Origin: PALSA-607 sp963825425
GTDB taxonomy: Bacteria; Actinomycetota; Actinomycetes; Acidothermales; Acidothermaceae
DNA length: 64,000 nucleotides
Direction of reading: 5' to 3'
Assembly (NCBI GenBank): GCA_963825425.1
Contig: CAWGTF010000013.1
Location: 310,001 to 374,000, forward strand
Part shown: positions 18,197 through 27,033 of the stretch, one piece after another
Position numbering within the stretch: the first letter of the stretch is position 1
Layout: each line of letters opens with the position of its first letter
Made by a program: the position numbers and the translations under genes
The notes under the pieces: generated by a model
The model's input: only the letters and a program-made list of their open reading frames with translations
What the model was told of the DNA's origin: nothing
Database searches by the model: none

Positions 18197-18507
18197 CAGG
18201 ACACTCCTCCGGTCGGCATCACCTTGTAGACGTCGATCGTGGTCTCTTGCGGCGGCGATGTGAAGCCACCGTCGATGCCCTGCTGCATCCGCGGCAGCAA
18301 GGTCGTGTCGCGAAAGTGCTCCCAACTCTCCAACGTGTCGTGCACGGCCATGATCGTCCAACCACCGGGTGACGCGCCAGCTACGTGAAACAGCTGACCC
18401 GCAGGCAACTGGCCAGGACCCGGGTGAACGGCGGCGATCGATGCCTCGTACTGCTCCGCGGTGCCCCCCGGGAAGAAGTGCACGACCCCGTACTGCTTGC
18501 TGCTCAT
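18196..18507 (-). CDS. Small protein, possible dimeric alpha/beta-barrel enzyme
   Basis: A 103-residue cytoplasmic protein, ATG at 18507 with AAAGGAGC upstream. Sequence starts SSKQYGVVHFFPGGTAEQY and contains SPGGWTIMAVHDTLESWEHFRD, which resembles ferredoxin-like barrel proteins of the antibiotic-monooxygenase type, but no diagnostic catalytic residues are visible. Head of the operon with the VOC gene; its promoter overlaps the MarR-type operator pair at 18528-18580. The pairing with VOC suggests handling of an electrophile or antibiotic-like compound; inference only. Confidence 0.7.
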   Translation of the reverse strand: MSSKQYGVVHFFPGGTAEQYEASIAAVHPGPGQLPAGQLFHVAGASPGGWTIMAVHDTLESWEHFRDTTLLPRMQQGIDGGFTSPPQETTIDVYKVMPTGGVS

Positions 18508-18527
18508 GGCTGCTCCTTTGGGCGAGG

Positions 18528-18580
18528 AAATACTTGACATGCCAAGTAGTAGACCTTATTACTTGGCATGTCAAGTATTT
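18528..18580. promoter_or_regulatory. Twin MarR-type operators over divergent promoters
   Basis: A perfect 21-bp inverted repeat (arms 18528-18548 and 18560-18580, 11-base spacer) holds two 16-bp near-palindromes, ACTTGACATGCCAAGT at 18532 and ACTTGGCATGTCAAGT at 18561, with centres 29 bp apart. Each strand also has a -35-like TTGACA inside one arm and a -10-like hexamer 17 bases on (TATTAC rightward, TACTAC leftward). A repressor bound here would silence both marR and the two-gene operon. Confidence 0.85.
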
Positions 18581-18596
18581 GTCGTACACTCATCAC

Positions 18597-19055
18597 ATGA
18601 GTACCGAAGGAGCGGACAGCGTCGAGCGCTGGACGCCGGCCTGGCTAGCGCTAATTCGGACGCATGCCCGACTATGGGACCAGGTCGAGGCGCGCATGCG
18701 CCGTGACAGCGGGCTGACGATGCCGCGCTACGACGTGCTGATGCATCTGGAGATGTCGGGTGGGCGGCTCGGGCTCACCGACTTGGCGGGGGCGATCGTG
18801 TTGTCGCCGTCCGGTCTGTCGAAACTCCTCGATCGGATGGAAGCCTCAGGTCTCCTGCGTCGCGAGGCCGATCTGCACGACGCTCGGTCGACGTACGCGA
18901 CGATCACACCTCGCGGCAGGACGCTGGTGAAGAAGGCCCGGCAGGGCCATCACGCGTGGCTACAGCAGCTGTTCGGCGACGCTCTCGATGACCGAGACCT
19001 GGCTGACCTCACCCGCGTCATGGATCGGATCGACATGCGAGCCCCGCGTACGTAG
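18597..19055 (+). CDS. MarR family transcriptional regulator
   Basis: Winged-helix regulator, 152 residues, ATG at 18597. Core: PRYDVLMHLEMSGGRLG, recognition helix region SPSGLSKLLDRMEASG, wing RREADLHDARSTYATITP. Dimer-forming N- and C-terminal helices are present. It starts 17 bases after a symmetrical operator pair that also controls the divergent small-protein/VOC operon, the classic autoregulated MarR arrangement. Ligand unknown, probably a phenolic or electrophilic compound. Confidence 0.92.
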   Translation: MSTEGADSVERWTPAWLALIRTHARLWDQVEARMRRDSGLTMPRYDVLMHLEMSGGRLGLTDLAGAIVLSPSGLSKLLDRMEASGLLRREADLHDARSTYATITPRGRTLVKKARQGHHAWLQQLFGDALDDRDLADLTRVMDRIDMRAPRT

Positions 19056-19071
19056 ACCACGACCCCGCGGC

Positions 19072-20040
19072 TTAGACGGTAAAGACGACTTTGCCGAAGA
19101 CGTTGCCTGCCAGCATCGCGGCGAAGCCCTCACGTGCTTCAGATAGCGGCAGAATCCGGTCGATGGTTGGCCGGACGCCAGTAGCCATAAGGAAATTCAA
19201 CAACTCCACGAGCTCCTGACGGGAGCCCATCGTCGATCCCACCACCCGCAGTTGTTGGAAGAACACCCGACGCAGCTCAGCCGACGGCGCGTCGCCAGTC
19301 GTGGCGCCGCAGGTGACGATCGTGCCGCCCGGCCGAAGGCAACGCAGCGAGTGGGCCCACGTCGCTGCGCCCACGCTGTCGAACACGGCGTCGACACGCT
19401 CGGGCAAGCGGCCGCCCGACTCGTACGCTGCGTCCGCGCCAACCTTCAGCGCGAGGCCACCGCGATCCAGCGATCGACTGGTCACCCAGACGCGGCGGCC
19501 TGCTGCCTTGGCCAACGCGATCAGGGCAGTCGCGACACCGCCGCCGGCCCCTTGTACAAGCACTGTGTCGCCGGGTCGAGTGCCCGAGTTGCTGAATAGC
19601 ATCCGGTAGGCGGTCAACCAGGCGGTCGGCAGGCAGGCGGCCTCCTCGAAGCTGAGCCCGGCCGGCTTTGGCACCAGATTGCGAACCGGCACCACAACGA
19701 ATTCCGCAAGCGCACCATCAAATCGCTCCGACAACAGGCTGCGACTCGGATCCAGCGTCTCGTCCCCGCGACCGGCGTCCGGATCACCGATGACTCCGTG
19801 GACGACGACCTCGTTGCCGTCGTCATCGAGCCCCGCCGCGTCGCAGCCGAGCACTCTGGGCAATTCGTCGGCCTGGAGGCCGACCCCGCGCAGACTCCAG
19901 ATGTCGTGCTGGTTCAGTGCCGCGGCCTTTACGTGCACGCGCGCCCAGCCATCGGGTGGCAACGGATTCCGTACCTCGCCGACAGTCAGACCCGCCAGCG
20001 GGTCTGCGTTGTCGAAGGACGTCACGCTCGCGGCAAGCAT
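19072..20040 (-). CDS. MDR-family alcohol dehydrogenase/quinone oxidoreductase
   Basis: Medium-chain dehydrogenase/reductase of 322 residues. Shows KAAALNQHDIWSLRGV, PRVLGCDAAG, the nucleotide-binding block VLVQGAGGGVATALIALAKAAG and the late VVGSTMGSRQEL. The Cys-rich structural zinc loop is not evident, so it fits the zinc-independent quinone-oxidoreductase-like branch using NADPH. Monocistronic, convergent with marR. Substrate unknown. Confidence 0.88.
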   Translation of the reverse strand: MLAASVTSFDNADPLAGLTVGEVRNPLPPDGWARVHVKAAALNQHDIWSLRGVGLQADELPRVLGCDAAGLDDDGNEVVVHGVIGDPDAGRGDETLDPSRSLLSERFDGALAEFVVVPVRNLVPKPAGLSFEEAACLPTAWLTAYRMLFSNSGTRPGDTVLVQGAGGGVATALIALAKAAGRRVWVTSRSLDRGGLALKVGADAAYESGGRLPERVDAVFDSVGAATWAHSLRCLRPGGTIVTCGATTGDAPSAELRRVFFQQLRVVGSTMGSRQELVELLNFLMATGVRPTIDRILPLSEAREGFAAMLAGNVFGKVVFTV

Positions 20041-20159
20041 GAAACCGACGGTACGCCGTCACTGAGCGCCAACCCGCCGGCGTCCCGCGACTCGCTTGTC
20101 ACTTTTCGTATCCGGATCTTTACCGACTGCCCCCGCGGTAGGCACTTAACCTGCTGGAA

Positions 20160-20185
20160 AGATGCACCCAGCATGATGTGCATCT
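20160..20185. promoter_or_regulatory. Inverted repeat upstream of the ABC importer operon
   Basis: AGATGCAC at 20160-20167 is repeated inverted as GTGCATCT at 20178-20185, around a 10-base spacer. It lies about 85 bases before the binding-protein start, so it is a candidate operator or leader hairpin for the amino-acid importer. No matching family consensus is known to me. Confidence 0.4.
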
Positions 20186-20269
20186 AGGCCGGGCGACCCC
20201 CGGTTTTGAAATTGCCGGAACACGGGCCCGCATCGGGAGCCGGAACGCCGGCCACTACCTGGAGGATCT

Positions 20270-21186
20270 GTGACACCGCTTCGCCTTCGACCACGAACCC
20301 AAGCCGCCGGCATTGTCGCGATCGCCGCGGCACTGGTGCTCAGCGGCTGTGCAAGCAAGAAGAGCACGGCCGCGACTAGTCCGACCTCAGCGGCGGCAGC
20401 CGCAGGCGACCCGGCATCGCTGGTGCCTGCGGCAATCAAGACGGCCGGTGTCCTGAACATCGCGAGCGACGCGTCCTACGCTCCGAACGAGTTCTTCGAC
20501 ACCGACGGTAAGACGATCATCGGGATGGACGCCGACCTCGGCAACGCCATTGCTGGCGAAACTCAAACTCAAGGCGAACTTCCAGAATGTCACTTTCGAC
20601 AACATCATCCCTGGCCTCGCGGGCAGCAAGTACGACCTTGGGATGTCGTCGTTCACCGACACCAAGGACCGCGAGAAGACGGTGGACTTCGTCACCTACT
20701 TCAGTGCCGGCGAATCGCTGATCGTGCCCAAGGGCAACCCGAAGAAGCGTCACCGGGCCCGACCTGAGCCTTTGCGGCCTGACGGTCTCCGTCGAAAAGG
20801 GCACCACCGAAGAGAGCGAAGTCCCCGCACTATCGAAGGCTTGCACCGATGCTGGCAAGAAGGCAGTTACCGCGCTCTCAAGTGACGACCAGAACGCGGC
20901 GAACCTGGCTCTGTCCAGCGGTCGGGCCGATGTCGGGTCCGCCGACTCGCCGGTAGCTGAGTACGCGGTGAAGCAGTCGAATGGCGCGTTCGAAATCGCC
21001 GGCAAGTCGTACGAAAACGCGCCGTACGGTATTGCGCTGCCAAAGAACGACGGCACGCTGGCTCAAGCTGTGCAGGGAGCGCTCGCTGCGCTGATTGCGG
21101 ACGGAAGCTACAAGACGATCCTGACCAAGTGGGGTGTCGCCGACGGCGCCATCACCACGCCTGCGATAAACGGCGCTACGAGCTAA
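20270..21186 (+). CDS. Polar amino-acid ABC transporter binding lipoprotein (frameshifted twice)
   Basis: Extracellular solute-binding protein family 3. GTG at 20270; a signal peptide with lipobox LVLSGCASK. The segments read in order across three frames: VLNIASDASYAPNEFF and IIGMDADLGNA; then NVTFDNIIPGLAGSKYD and MSSFTDTKDREKTVDF after a +1 change near 20555; then LTVSVEKGTTEESEVP, NAPYGIALPKND and ADGSYKTILTKWGV after another +1 near 20745. The protein is complete if both single extra bases are removed. It captures a polar amino acid (glutamine, glutamate or arginine type) for the permease and ATPase that follow. Confidence 0.88.
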
Positions 21187-21192
21187 CCACCA

Positions 21193-22127
21193 GTGTCGTC
21201 CGACCAGACCGCGCGGGGACGGCCCGACACCATTCGGGCCGTCCCCGTTCGGCACCCCGGCCGGTGGATCGCCGTTGCCGTGCTTGCGCTTTTTGGCACG
21301 ATGCTCGGAAACCTGTTGGCGACCGACAAGTATTTGCAATGGCGAGTTGTCCGGCAGTATTTGTTCAGTCACATCATCTTGCATGGCGTCGTTCTCACGA
21401 TCGAATACACCATCCTTGCGATGTTGTTCGGCGTGATCCTCGGAGCAATCGCTGCCGTCATGCGACTTTCACCGAACCCGATCGTGTCAGGCGTCGCCTG
21501 GCTCTACGTATGGCTATTTCGCGGAACTCCTTTGCTGGTGCAGATCCTGCTGTGGTTCAACATCAACCTGCTCATCAAACGGGTGTCCATCGGTATTCCG
21601 TTCGGCCCGCATTTCTGGTCTGAGTCGACGAACAAACTCGTGACGCCGTTCATCGCTGGCCTTCTCGCGCTCGCGTTGAACGAGGGCGCGTACATGTCGG
21701 AGATCGTGCGCGCTGGGATCATCTCTGTCGACGAGGGACAGACTGAGGCAGCGCATGCACTAGGTATGACCCGGCTGCTCACGATGCGTCGCATCGTTCT
21801 CCCGCAGGCAATGCGGGTGATCGTGCCGCCGACCGGCAACGAGACGAACAACATGCTGAAGAACACCTCGCTGCTCAGCGTCATCAGCATCGCTCGAGCT
21901 GCTTCGCTCGTCTCAAGTCATCTACAACCGCACGTTCCAGGACGATCCCACTGCTGATCGACGCGTGCATCTGGTACCTCGTGATGACCTCTGTTCTTCA
22001 GGTCGGCCAGTTCTATATCGAGCGCTACTACGGCCGCGGCTCGAGCCGAACGATCACTCTGACGCCTCTGCAACGTGCACGGATCGCGGTGTCCAGTGTC
22101 GGCCATGGCGGGGTTGGTACCCGATGA
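21193..22127 (+). CDS. Polar amino-acid ABC transporter permease (frameshifted twice)
   Basis: HisM/GlnP-type permease. Start 21193, 7 bases after the binding-protein stop. Membrane segments in the first 240 residues, with ALNEGAYMSEIVRAGI and the EAA-loop form EGQTEAAHALGMTRLLTMRRIVLPQA. Two +1 changes, near 21897 and 21933, split the last membrane segment; with them removed the protein continues through IPLLIDACIWYLVMTSVLQ to a stop at 22125-22127. That stop overlaps the ATPase ATG at 22124 (ATGA), which supports the reconstruction. Confidence 0.88.
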
Positions 22128-22889
22128 CGGCCCTGATGGTCGACGCGCAGCAGGTGCACAAGTCGTTCGGCGCCAACGAAGTACTGAAGGGAATCGACTT
22201 CCAGGTTCAGCCAGGGCAGGTCGTCTGCCTACTCGGCCGGTCGGGATCTGGCAAGAGCACCTTCCTGCGTTGCATCAACCATCTCGAAAAGATCAGCGCT
22301 GGCCGACTCTACGTCGACGGCGAGCTGGTCGGTTACCGGCAGAACCGGCGACGTGCTCCACGAGCTGTCGGAGAAAGATGTCGCGAAGAAGCGGACCGAG
22401 ATCGGCATGGTGTTCCAGCATTTCAATCTCTTCCCGCACATGACAGCGCTCGGCAACATCATCGAGGCGCCCTGCCTGGTCAAGAGCGAACCGAGGGTCG
22501 AGGTACGGCAGCGCGCGATCGAGCTGCTGGCCAAGGTTGGCCTCGCCGACAAGGCGAGCGCCTATCCGCGCCAACTCTCCGGCGGCCAGCAGCAGCGAGT
22601 GGCCATCGCCCGCGCGCTCGCGATGCGGCCCAAGCTCATGCTGTTCGACGAGCCGACGTCGGCCCTCGACCCCGAACTGGTCGGCGACGTGCTCGCCGTC
22701 ATGAAGGACCTCGCCCATTCGGGCATGACCATGATCGTGGTGACCCACGAGATCGGGTTCGCCCGCGAGGTCGCGGACACCGTCGTTTTCATGGACGGCG
22801 GGGTGGTGGTCGAGCAGGGTCCGCCGTCCGACGTGATCTCGAACCCGCGCCACGAACGAACGAAGGCATTCCTCTCACAAGTCCTGTGA
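22124..22889 (+). CDS. Polar amino-acid ABC transporter ATPase (frameshifted)
   Basis: GlnQ/HisP-type ATPase. ATG at 22124 overlaps the permease stop. Walker A GRSGSGKSTFLRC; a +1 change near 22340 (after VDGELVGYRQ); then Q-loop MVFQHFNLFPHMT, signature LSGGQQQRVAIARAL, Walker B LMLFDEPTSALDPE and switch VVTHEIGFAREVAD. Energises uptake through the permease just upstream. Last gene of the importer operon; the RmlC-like gene begins 23 bases later. Confidence 0.9.
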
Positions 22890-22912
22890 CGCTCCCACTA
22901 GGCTCACCGTCC

Positions 22913-23521
22913 ATGGAAGTTCGCGAACTCGCCGTTCCCGGCGCCTGGGAGTTCACGCCCCGCCAGATCGGCGACGAGCGTGGCGTGTTCCTCGAGTGGT
23001 TTCGGGCCGACGTGGTCAACCGCACGATCGGGCACAGCCTCGAGATCGCGCAGTGCAACCAGTCGGTCTCGCGCCGCGGCACGGTCCGGGGCATCCACTA
23101 CGCCGACGTGCCGCCCAGCCAGGCGAAGTACGTCTACTGCCCGGGTGGCGCGGTTCTCGACGTCATCGTCGACATCAGGGCCGGCTCGCCGACCTTCGGC
23201 GCAGTCGACACGGTCCGGCTCGACAACGTCGATCGGCGGGCCGTCTACCTGTCCGAGGGCCTCGGCCACGCGTTCATGGCGTTGACCGACGGCGCGACGG
23301 TCACCTACCTCTGCTCCACGGGCTACGCGCCCGATCGCGAGCACGGCGTGAATCCACTCGACCCCGCACTCGGCATCCCGTGGCCCGACAACCTCGAGCC
23401 GGTGCTGTCGGACAAGGACCGCGACGCACCCAGCCTGGCTGAGGCCGCCGAACAAGGTGTGCTGCCGACCTACGCGGAGTGTCTCGCCTACTACGCCTCG
23501 CTGCACCGCGCGCGCGGCTGA
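22913..23521 (+). CDS. rmlC: dTDP-4-dehydrorhamnose 3,5-epimerase family protein
   Basis: Cupin-fold sugar-nucleotide epimerase, 202 residues, ATG at 22913. Family blocks: DERGVFLEWFR, the catalytic His in GTVRGIHYAD, QAKYVYCPGGAVLDVIVD, SPTFGAVDTVRLD, YLSEGLGHAFMALTDGA and a late NPLDPALGIPWP. It makes dTDP-4-keto-rhamnose in the dTDP-L-rhamnose pathway, or a related NDP-deoxysugar. No other rml gene is in the window, so the exact product is open. Confidence 0.85.
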   Translation: MEVRELAVPGAWEFTPRQIGDERGVFLEWFRADVVNRTIGHSLEIAQCNQSVSRRGTVRGIHYADVPPSQAKYVYCPGGAVLDVIVDIRAGSPTFGAVDTVRLDNVDRRAVYLSEGLGHAFMALTDGATVTYLCSTGYAPDREHGVNPLDPALGIPWPDNLEPVLSDKDRDAPSLAEAAEQGVLPTYAECLAYYASLHRARG

Positions 23522-23553
23522 TCCTGCGCGGGGCCGGCTTGGGATCGCCAGCC

Positions 23554-24203
23554 GTGCCGGACGTCGAGCACTACATCACCGTGGTCGCGAGTACGACGCT
23601 GCAGCCCACCCCGCTCGTACCGGAGGTGTCGCTGTACTGCGCCGAGAACGCGTACGACGTGTGGAGCCTCACCGATGACGGCGACGAGTCCGCGCCGATG
23701 CCGTTCTGGTCGTTCCCGTGGGCCGGCGGGCAGGCACTCGCGCGCTACCTCCTCGACCACCCGGACGTCGTCGCCGGACGCCGCGTGCTCGACCTCGCCG
23801 CCGGCTCGGGACTCGTCGCCATCGCCGCAGCCCTAGCCGGTGCCGCCGAAGTCACCGCGAATGACATCGACCCCTATGCGGCGGCAGCGCAAGAGATGAA
23901 CGCGAAAGCCAACGGCGTGCAGCTCACGGTCGTCATGGGCGATCTGCTCGACGCCGAGACGGACGCCGACGTCGTGATCGCCGGCGACGTCTGTTACGAG
24001 CGCGAACTCAGCGATCGCATGCTCGCGTTTCTCGCCCGAGCGCGGCGAGCGCGGCGCGCAACGTGCTGCTAGGCGACCCGGGCCGCACCTATCTCCCGCG
24101 CGAGCGGCTGGCAGAAGTGGCCAGTTACGACGTCCCGACGACGCTTGTGCTCGAAGACCAGCAAACGAAGCGGACCACCATCTGGACGCTACGACCGAAC
24201 TAG
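23554..24203 (+). CDS. Class I SAM methyltransferase, METTL20-like (frameshifted)
   Basis: Small methyltransferase resembling electron-transfer-flavoprotein-lysine and nicotinamide methyltransferase-like proteins. Motif I is VLDLAAGSGLVAIAAA, then EVTANDIDPYAAAAQEMN and VVIAGDVCYE. The start is uncertain (GTG 23554 preferred, TTG 23539 possible). In a GC-only stretch near 24045 the frame changes by -1 or +2; past it the protein continues NVLLGDPGRTYLPRERL to a stop at 24201-24203, overlapping the convergent sodX stop by 4 bases. Target unknown. Confidence 0.78.
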
Positions 24204-24520
24204 CGGCGGCGCCACGGGTAGTAGCGAAACAGCACCTTGCCGACGACACAGGCATCAGGCAGGACGCCGAAAGCGCGGCTGTCGTCGAGACCCGCCACCG
24301 CGTTGTCCGACAGCACCCACCACCCGCCGTCGGCTCGCCTGACGACGCGCTTCACGAGGAGCAGCCCGTCAACGTGCGGCCGCCGCACGACCACGACATC
24401 GCCTACGGCGATGCTGGCCCGCCGGGAGAGCAGCAGGCAGTCGCCGGGCCGCAATGCGGGCAGCATCGAATCCCCGGCGACGACGAAGGCCGAGAACGGC
24501 ATGCGCACGTCGATGATCAC
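24200..24520 (-). CDS. sodX: Nickel-type superoxide dismutase maturation protease
   Basis: S24/S26-type serine peptidase, 106 residues. The nucleophile Ser is in VAGDSMLPALRPGD and the general-base Lys in LLVKRVVRR. No long membrane anchor is present, as expected for SodX, which clips the short leader of SodN so the new N-terminal His can bind nickel. It is divergent from sodN, 89 bases apart, which confirms the assignment. The start may be ATG 24520 or the internal ATG at 24502. Confidence 0.9.
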   Translation of the reverse strand: MIIDVRMPFSAFVVAGDSMLPALRPGDCLLLSRRASIAVGDVVVVRRPHVDGLLLVKRVVRRADGGWWVLSDNAVAGLDDSRAFGVLPDACVVGKVLFRYYPWRRR

Positions 24521-24609
24521 CTCCCGCGCGGTTGGAGCACACGATGCCAGGGGTAGGGTCCCCCCAGACCAGAAGATCGACGCCCGGACCGTACCTGCGG
24601 AGGAACCAG

Positions 24610-25017
24610 ATGTCGCTGCTCGCCAGAATTCTCACCCCCAAGACCGTGGTCCACGCGCACTGCGACCTGCCGTGCGGCGTGTACGACCCGGCGCAAGCAC
24701 GGATCGAAGCGGAGTCGGTCAAAGCCATCATCGAGAAGTACCAGGCCAACGACGACCCGGCCTTCCGGACGCGGGCGCTGATCATCAAGGAGCAGCGCGC
24801 CGACCTGGTCAAGCACCACCTCTGGGTGCTGTGGACCGACTACTTCAAGCCGGTGCACCTCGAGACCTACCCGCAGCTGCACACGCTGTTCTGGGAGGCC
24901 ACCAAGCTCGCCGGTGCCGCGGGCGCCAAGGGCCAGCAGGACCCGGCCGTCGCTCAGCAACTCCTCGACAAGATCGCCGAGATCGACACCATCTTCTGGG
25001 CGACCAAGAAGGCCTAG
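24610..25017 (+). CDS. sodN: Nickel superoxide dismutase
   Basis: Ni-SOD precursor of 135 residues that dismutates superoxide. ATG at 24610 follows GGAGGA. A leader of about 16 residues (MSLLARILTPKTVVHA) precedes the nickel hook HCDLPCGVYDP, which supplies His1, Cys2 and Cys6 after cleavage. The remainder is the expected four-helix bundle (EKYQANDDPAFRTRAL, LWVLWTDYFKPVHLE). Intact. In relatives it is induced by nickel and opposed to iron SOD; no Nur site was identified here. Confidence 0.97.
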   Translation: MSLLARILTPKTVVHAHCDLPCGVYDPAQARIEAESVKAIIEKYQANDDPAFRTRALIIKEQRADLVKHHLWVLWTDYFKPVHLETYPQLHTLFWEATKLAGAAGAKGQQDPAVAQQLLDKIAEIDTIFWATKKA

Positions 25018-25044
25018 AGGCGTCAGGAGCGAGGCGGGCCGAGC

Positions 25045-25572
25045 GTGATCCGACCAGCCCGGCCCGACGACGTCCCGACGATCTTGGCTTTGATCCGCGA
25101 ACTCGCCGCTTACGAGCGCGAGCCCGACGCGGTCGTCGCGACCGAGGCCGATCTCGACGCTGCGCTCTTCAGTGACGGTGCAGCGTTGTTCGGTCTGATC
25201 GCCGAGCATCCGGGCACCGACGGTCCGGTCGTCGCTGGGTTCGCGTTGTGGTTTCTCAACTTCTCGACCTGGGTAGGCCGCCACGGCATCTACCTCGAAG
25301 ACCTCTACGTACGGCCGGAGCTGCGCGGTTACGGCTACGGCAGCGAGCTGCTCGTCGAGCTCGCGCGGATCGCCGACGAGCGCGGTTACGGTCGCGTCGA
25401 GTGGGCGGTCCTGGACTGGAACGAGTCCGCGCATCGCTTCTACACGTCGTTGCACGCCGTCCCGATGCAGGAGTGGACCATCTGGCGGGTCAGCGGCGAT
25501 GCGCTGCGCAAGCTCGCGCAGAAGTCGAACGCCTCAGACAACAAACGGCCGGACGCCGGTGGGCGGGCCTAG
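25045..25572 (+). CDS. GNAT N-acetyltransferase, diamine acetyltransferase-like
   Basis: GCN5-type acetyltransferase, 175 residues, starting 28 bases after sodN in the same direction. N-terminal IRPARPDDVPTILALI, central WVGRHGIYLEDLYVRPELRG, acetyl-CoA loop RGYGYGSELLVELA and late DWNESAHRFY. The EDLYVRPELRG form resembles spermidine/spermine and thialysine acetyltransferases, so a polyamine-like substrate is possible but unproven. Confidence 0.85.
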   Translation: MIRPARPDDVPTILALIRELAAYEREPDAVVATEADLDAALFSDGAALFGLIAEHPGTDGPVVAGFALWFLNFSTWVGRHGIYLEDLYVRPELRGYGYGSELLVELARIADERGYGRVEWAVLDWNESAHRFYTSLHAVPMQEWTIWRVSGDALRKLAQKSNASDNKRPDAGGRA

Positions 25573-25663
25573 AAACGGACAGTTTGGCGGCCGCGCGGTA
25601 GCGTGAAGCCCGGCCCGGAGCAGAGCTCGCAAAACGGCTGAACAGGGATGGAGTGCGACGCGC

Positions 25664-26131
25664 GTGGCGACGACAGAGGGCGTGCCAGCAGTCGGCGCGC
25701 ACATGAGCACCGCGGACACCCGCCCTCGGCCGGACAGAAACCGTGCCGGTGGCGATTTTGTGTCCGTTCGGGTGCCAGCCATGGCTGCGTACCTCTCGGT
25801 CCTTCGCACCACGACGGCGAGTCTGGCGGCGCGGCTCGACTTCACCCTCGATGAGATCGAAGACTTGCGGATCGCGGTCGACGAAGCGTCCTGCCTGCTG
25901 CTAGCCGGCGCGGCCGAGGGCGCCGAGCTCACCAGTGTCTTCGCGATGTCTGCCGACTCGATCGAGATCTCGGTGTCGACGATGACCGACAAAGGGCACC
26001 CGCCGAGCCGCGACTCGTTCGCGTGGACCGTGTTGTCGGCGCTGGCCGGCGAGGTCGACGCGTGGACCGAGGCCGACGGCCAACAGACGATCTCGCTGAT
26101 CAAACACCGCTCGAGGGACACGGTGACGTGA
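25664..26131 (+). CDS. Anti-sigma factor, RsbW-like ATP-binding protein
   Basis: GHKL-fold anti-sigma kinase family, about 155 residues; GTG at 25664 or ATG at 25703 as start. The N-box region is FTLDEIEDLRIAVDEASCLLL and a late SFAWTVLSALAGEVD follows. Its TGA overlaps the GTG start of the downstream SigF-type sigma gene, so the pair is co-translated. By analogy with RsbW/UsfX it should hold the sigma factor inactive until an anti-anti-sigma protein intervenes. No anti-anti-sigma gene is nearby. Confidence 0.88.
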   Translation: MATTEGVPAVGAHMSTADTRPRPDRNRAGGDFVSVRVPAMAAYLSVLRTTTASLAARLDFTLDEIEDLRIAVDEASCLLLAGAAEGAELTSVFAMSADSIEISVSTMTDKGHPPSRDSFAWTVLSALAGEVDAWTEADGQQTISLIKHRSRDTVT

Positions 26132-27024
26132 GCACCAGCCCCGACGTCGACGCGGACGGCGGACTCGAGCCGGCGACGCCAGATGTGGCGCTCGACGCAG
26201 CAGCCGGCGCCGATATCGCCCGCGTCGACGCCGTTCCGGTGGTCACCGTCCGATCGGAGCAGGCCGCGCGCGATCGCGCCCGCGCTCGCGCGCTTTTTGC
26301 GGAGATGGTCCGCCTGCCTGAGGGCTCTCCCGAGCGGCACGCGATCCGCGACCAGCTTGTCGAGGCTCACCTGCCCCTCGTTGAGTACCTTGCGCGCCGA
26401 TTCCGCAACCGCGGCGAACTGCACGACGACTTGGTTCAGGTGGCGACGATCGGGCTGATCAAGTCGGTCGACCGCTTCGACTTGGAGCGCGGCGTCGAGT
26501 TCTCGACCTACGCAACGCCCACCATCGTGGGTGAGATCAAACGGCATTTCCGCGACAAGGGTTGGGCGATCCGCGTTCCACGGCGACTGCAGGAGCTCAA
26601 GCTCGCACTCGCGAAAGCGACCGGCGAACTCTCCCAGCGCAATGGCCGCTCACCGACGGTCAGCGAGCTGGCCGTCTTCCTTGGTATGAGCGAAGACGAC
26701 GTCCTCGAGGGCTTGGAATCGGCCAATGCCTACTCGACGGTCTCGCTCGACACCCCCGACAGCGGCGACTCCGATGCGCTGGCGGTGGCCGACACACTCG
26801 GGGTCATCGACGAGTCGCTCGAAGGCGTCGAGTACCGGGAGTCGCTGAAGCCCTTACTCGACCAGTTGCCGCCACGCGAGAAGCGCATTCTGCTGCTGCG
26901 CTTCTTCGGCAACATGACGCAGTCGCAGATCGCCATCGACCTCGGTATCTCGCAGATGCACGTGTCGCGCCTGCTCGCCCGCACGCTCGCCCAGTTGCGC
27001 GAAGGACTGCTCGTCGAGGAGTAG
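26128..27024 (+). CDS. sigF: SigF/SigB-type stress sigma factor
   Basis: Group 3 sigma-70 factor of 298 residues. GTG at 26128 overlaps the anti-sigma stop. Region 2: LVEYLARRFRNRGELHDD, VQVATIGLIKSVDRFD and EFSTYATPTIVGEIKRHF; region 3: RSPTVSELAVFLGM; region 4: ILLLRFFGNMTQSQIA and DLGISQMHVSRLLART. An acidic, disordered N-terminus of about 50 residues is present. Controls general stress or development genes in actinobacteria; exact orthology among SigB/F/G not resolved. Confidence 0.93.
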   Translation: MSTSPDVDADGGLEPATPDVALDAAAGADIARVDAVPVVTVRSEQAARDRARARALFAEMVRLPEGSPERHAIRDQLVEAHLPLVEYLARRFRNRGELHDDLVQVATIGLIKSVDRFDLERGVEFSTYATPTIVGEIKRHFRDKGWAIRVPRRLQELKLALAKATGELSQRNGRSPTVSELAVFLGMSEDDVLEGLESANAYSTVSLDTPDSGDSDALAVADTLGVIDESLEGVEYRESLKPLLDQLPPREKRILLLRFFGNMTQSQIAIDLGISQMHVSRLLARTLAQLREGLLVEE

Positions 27025-27033
27025 GCAGCGGGT

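Noticed and set aside
20270..22889. Decayed amino-acid importer (pseudogene operon)
   Set aside because: All five breaks are +1, the motifs are pristine between them, and the overlapping stop/start of permease and ATPase is kept after correction; sequence error is simpler.
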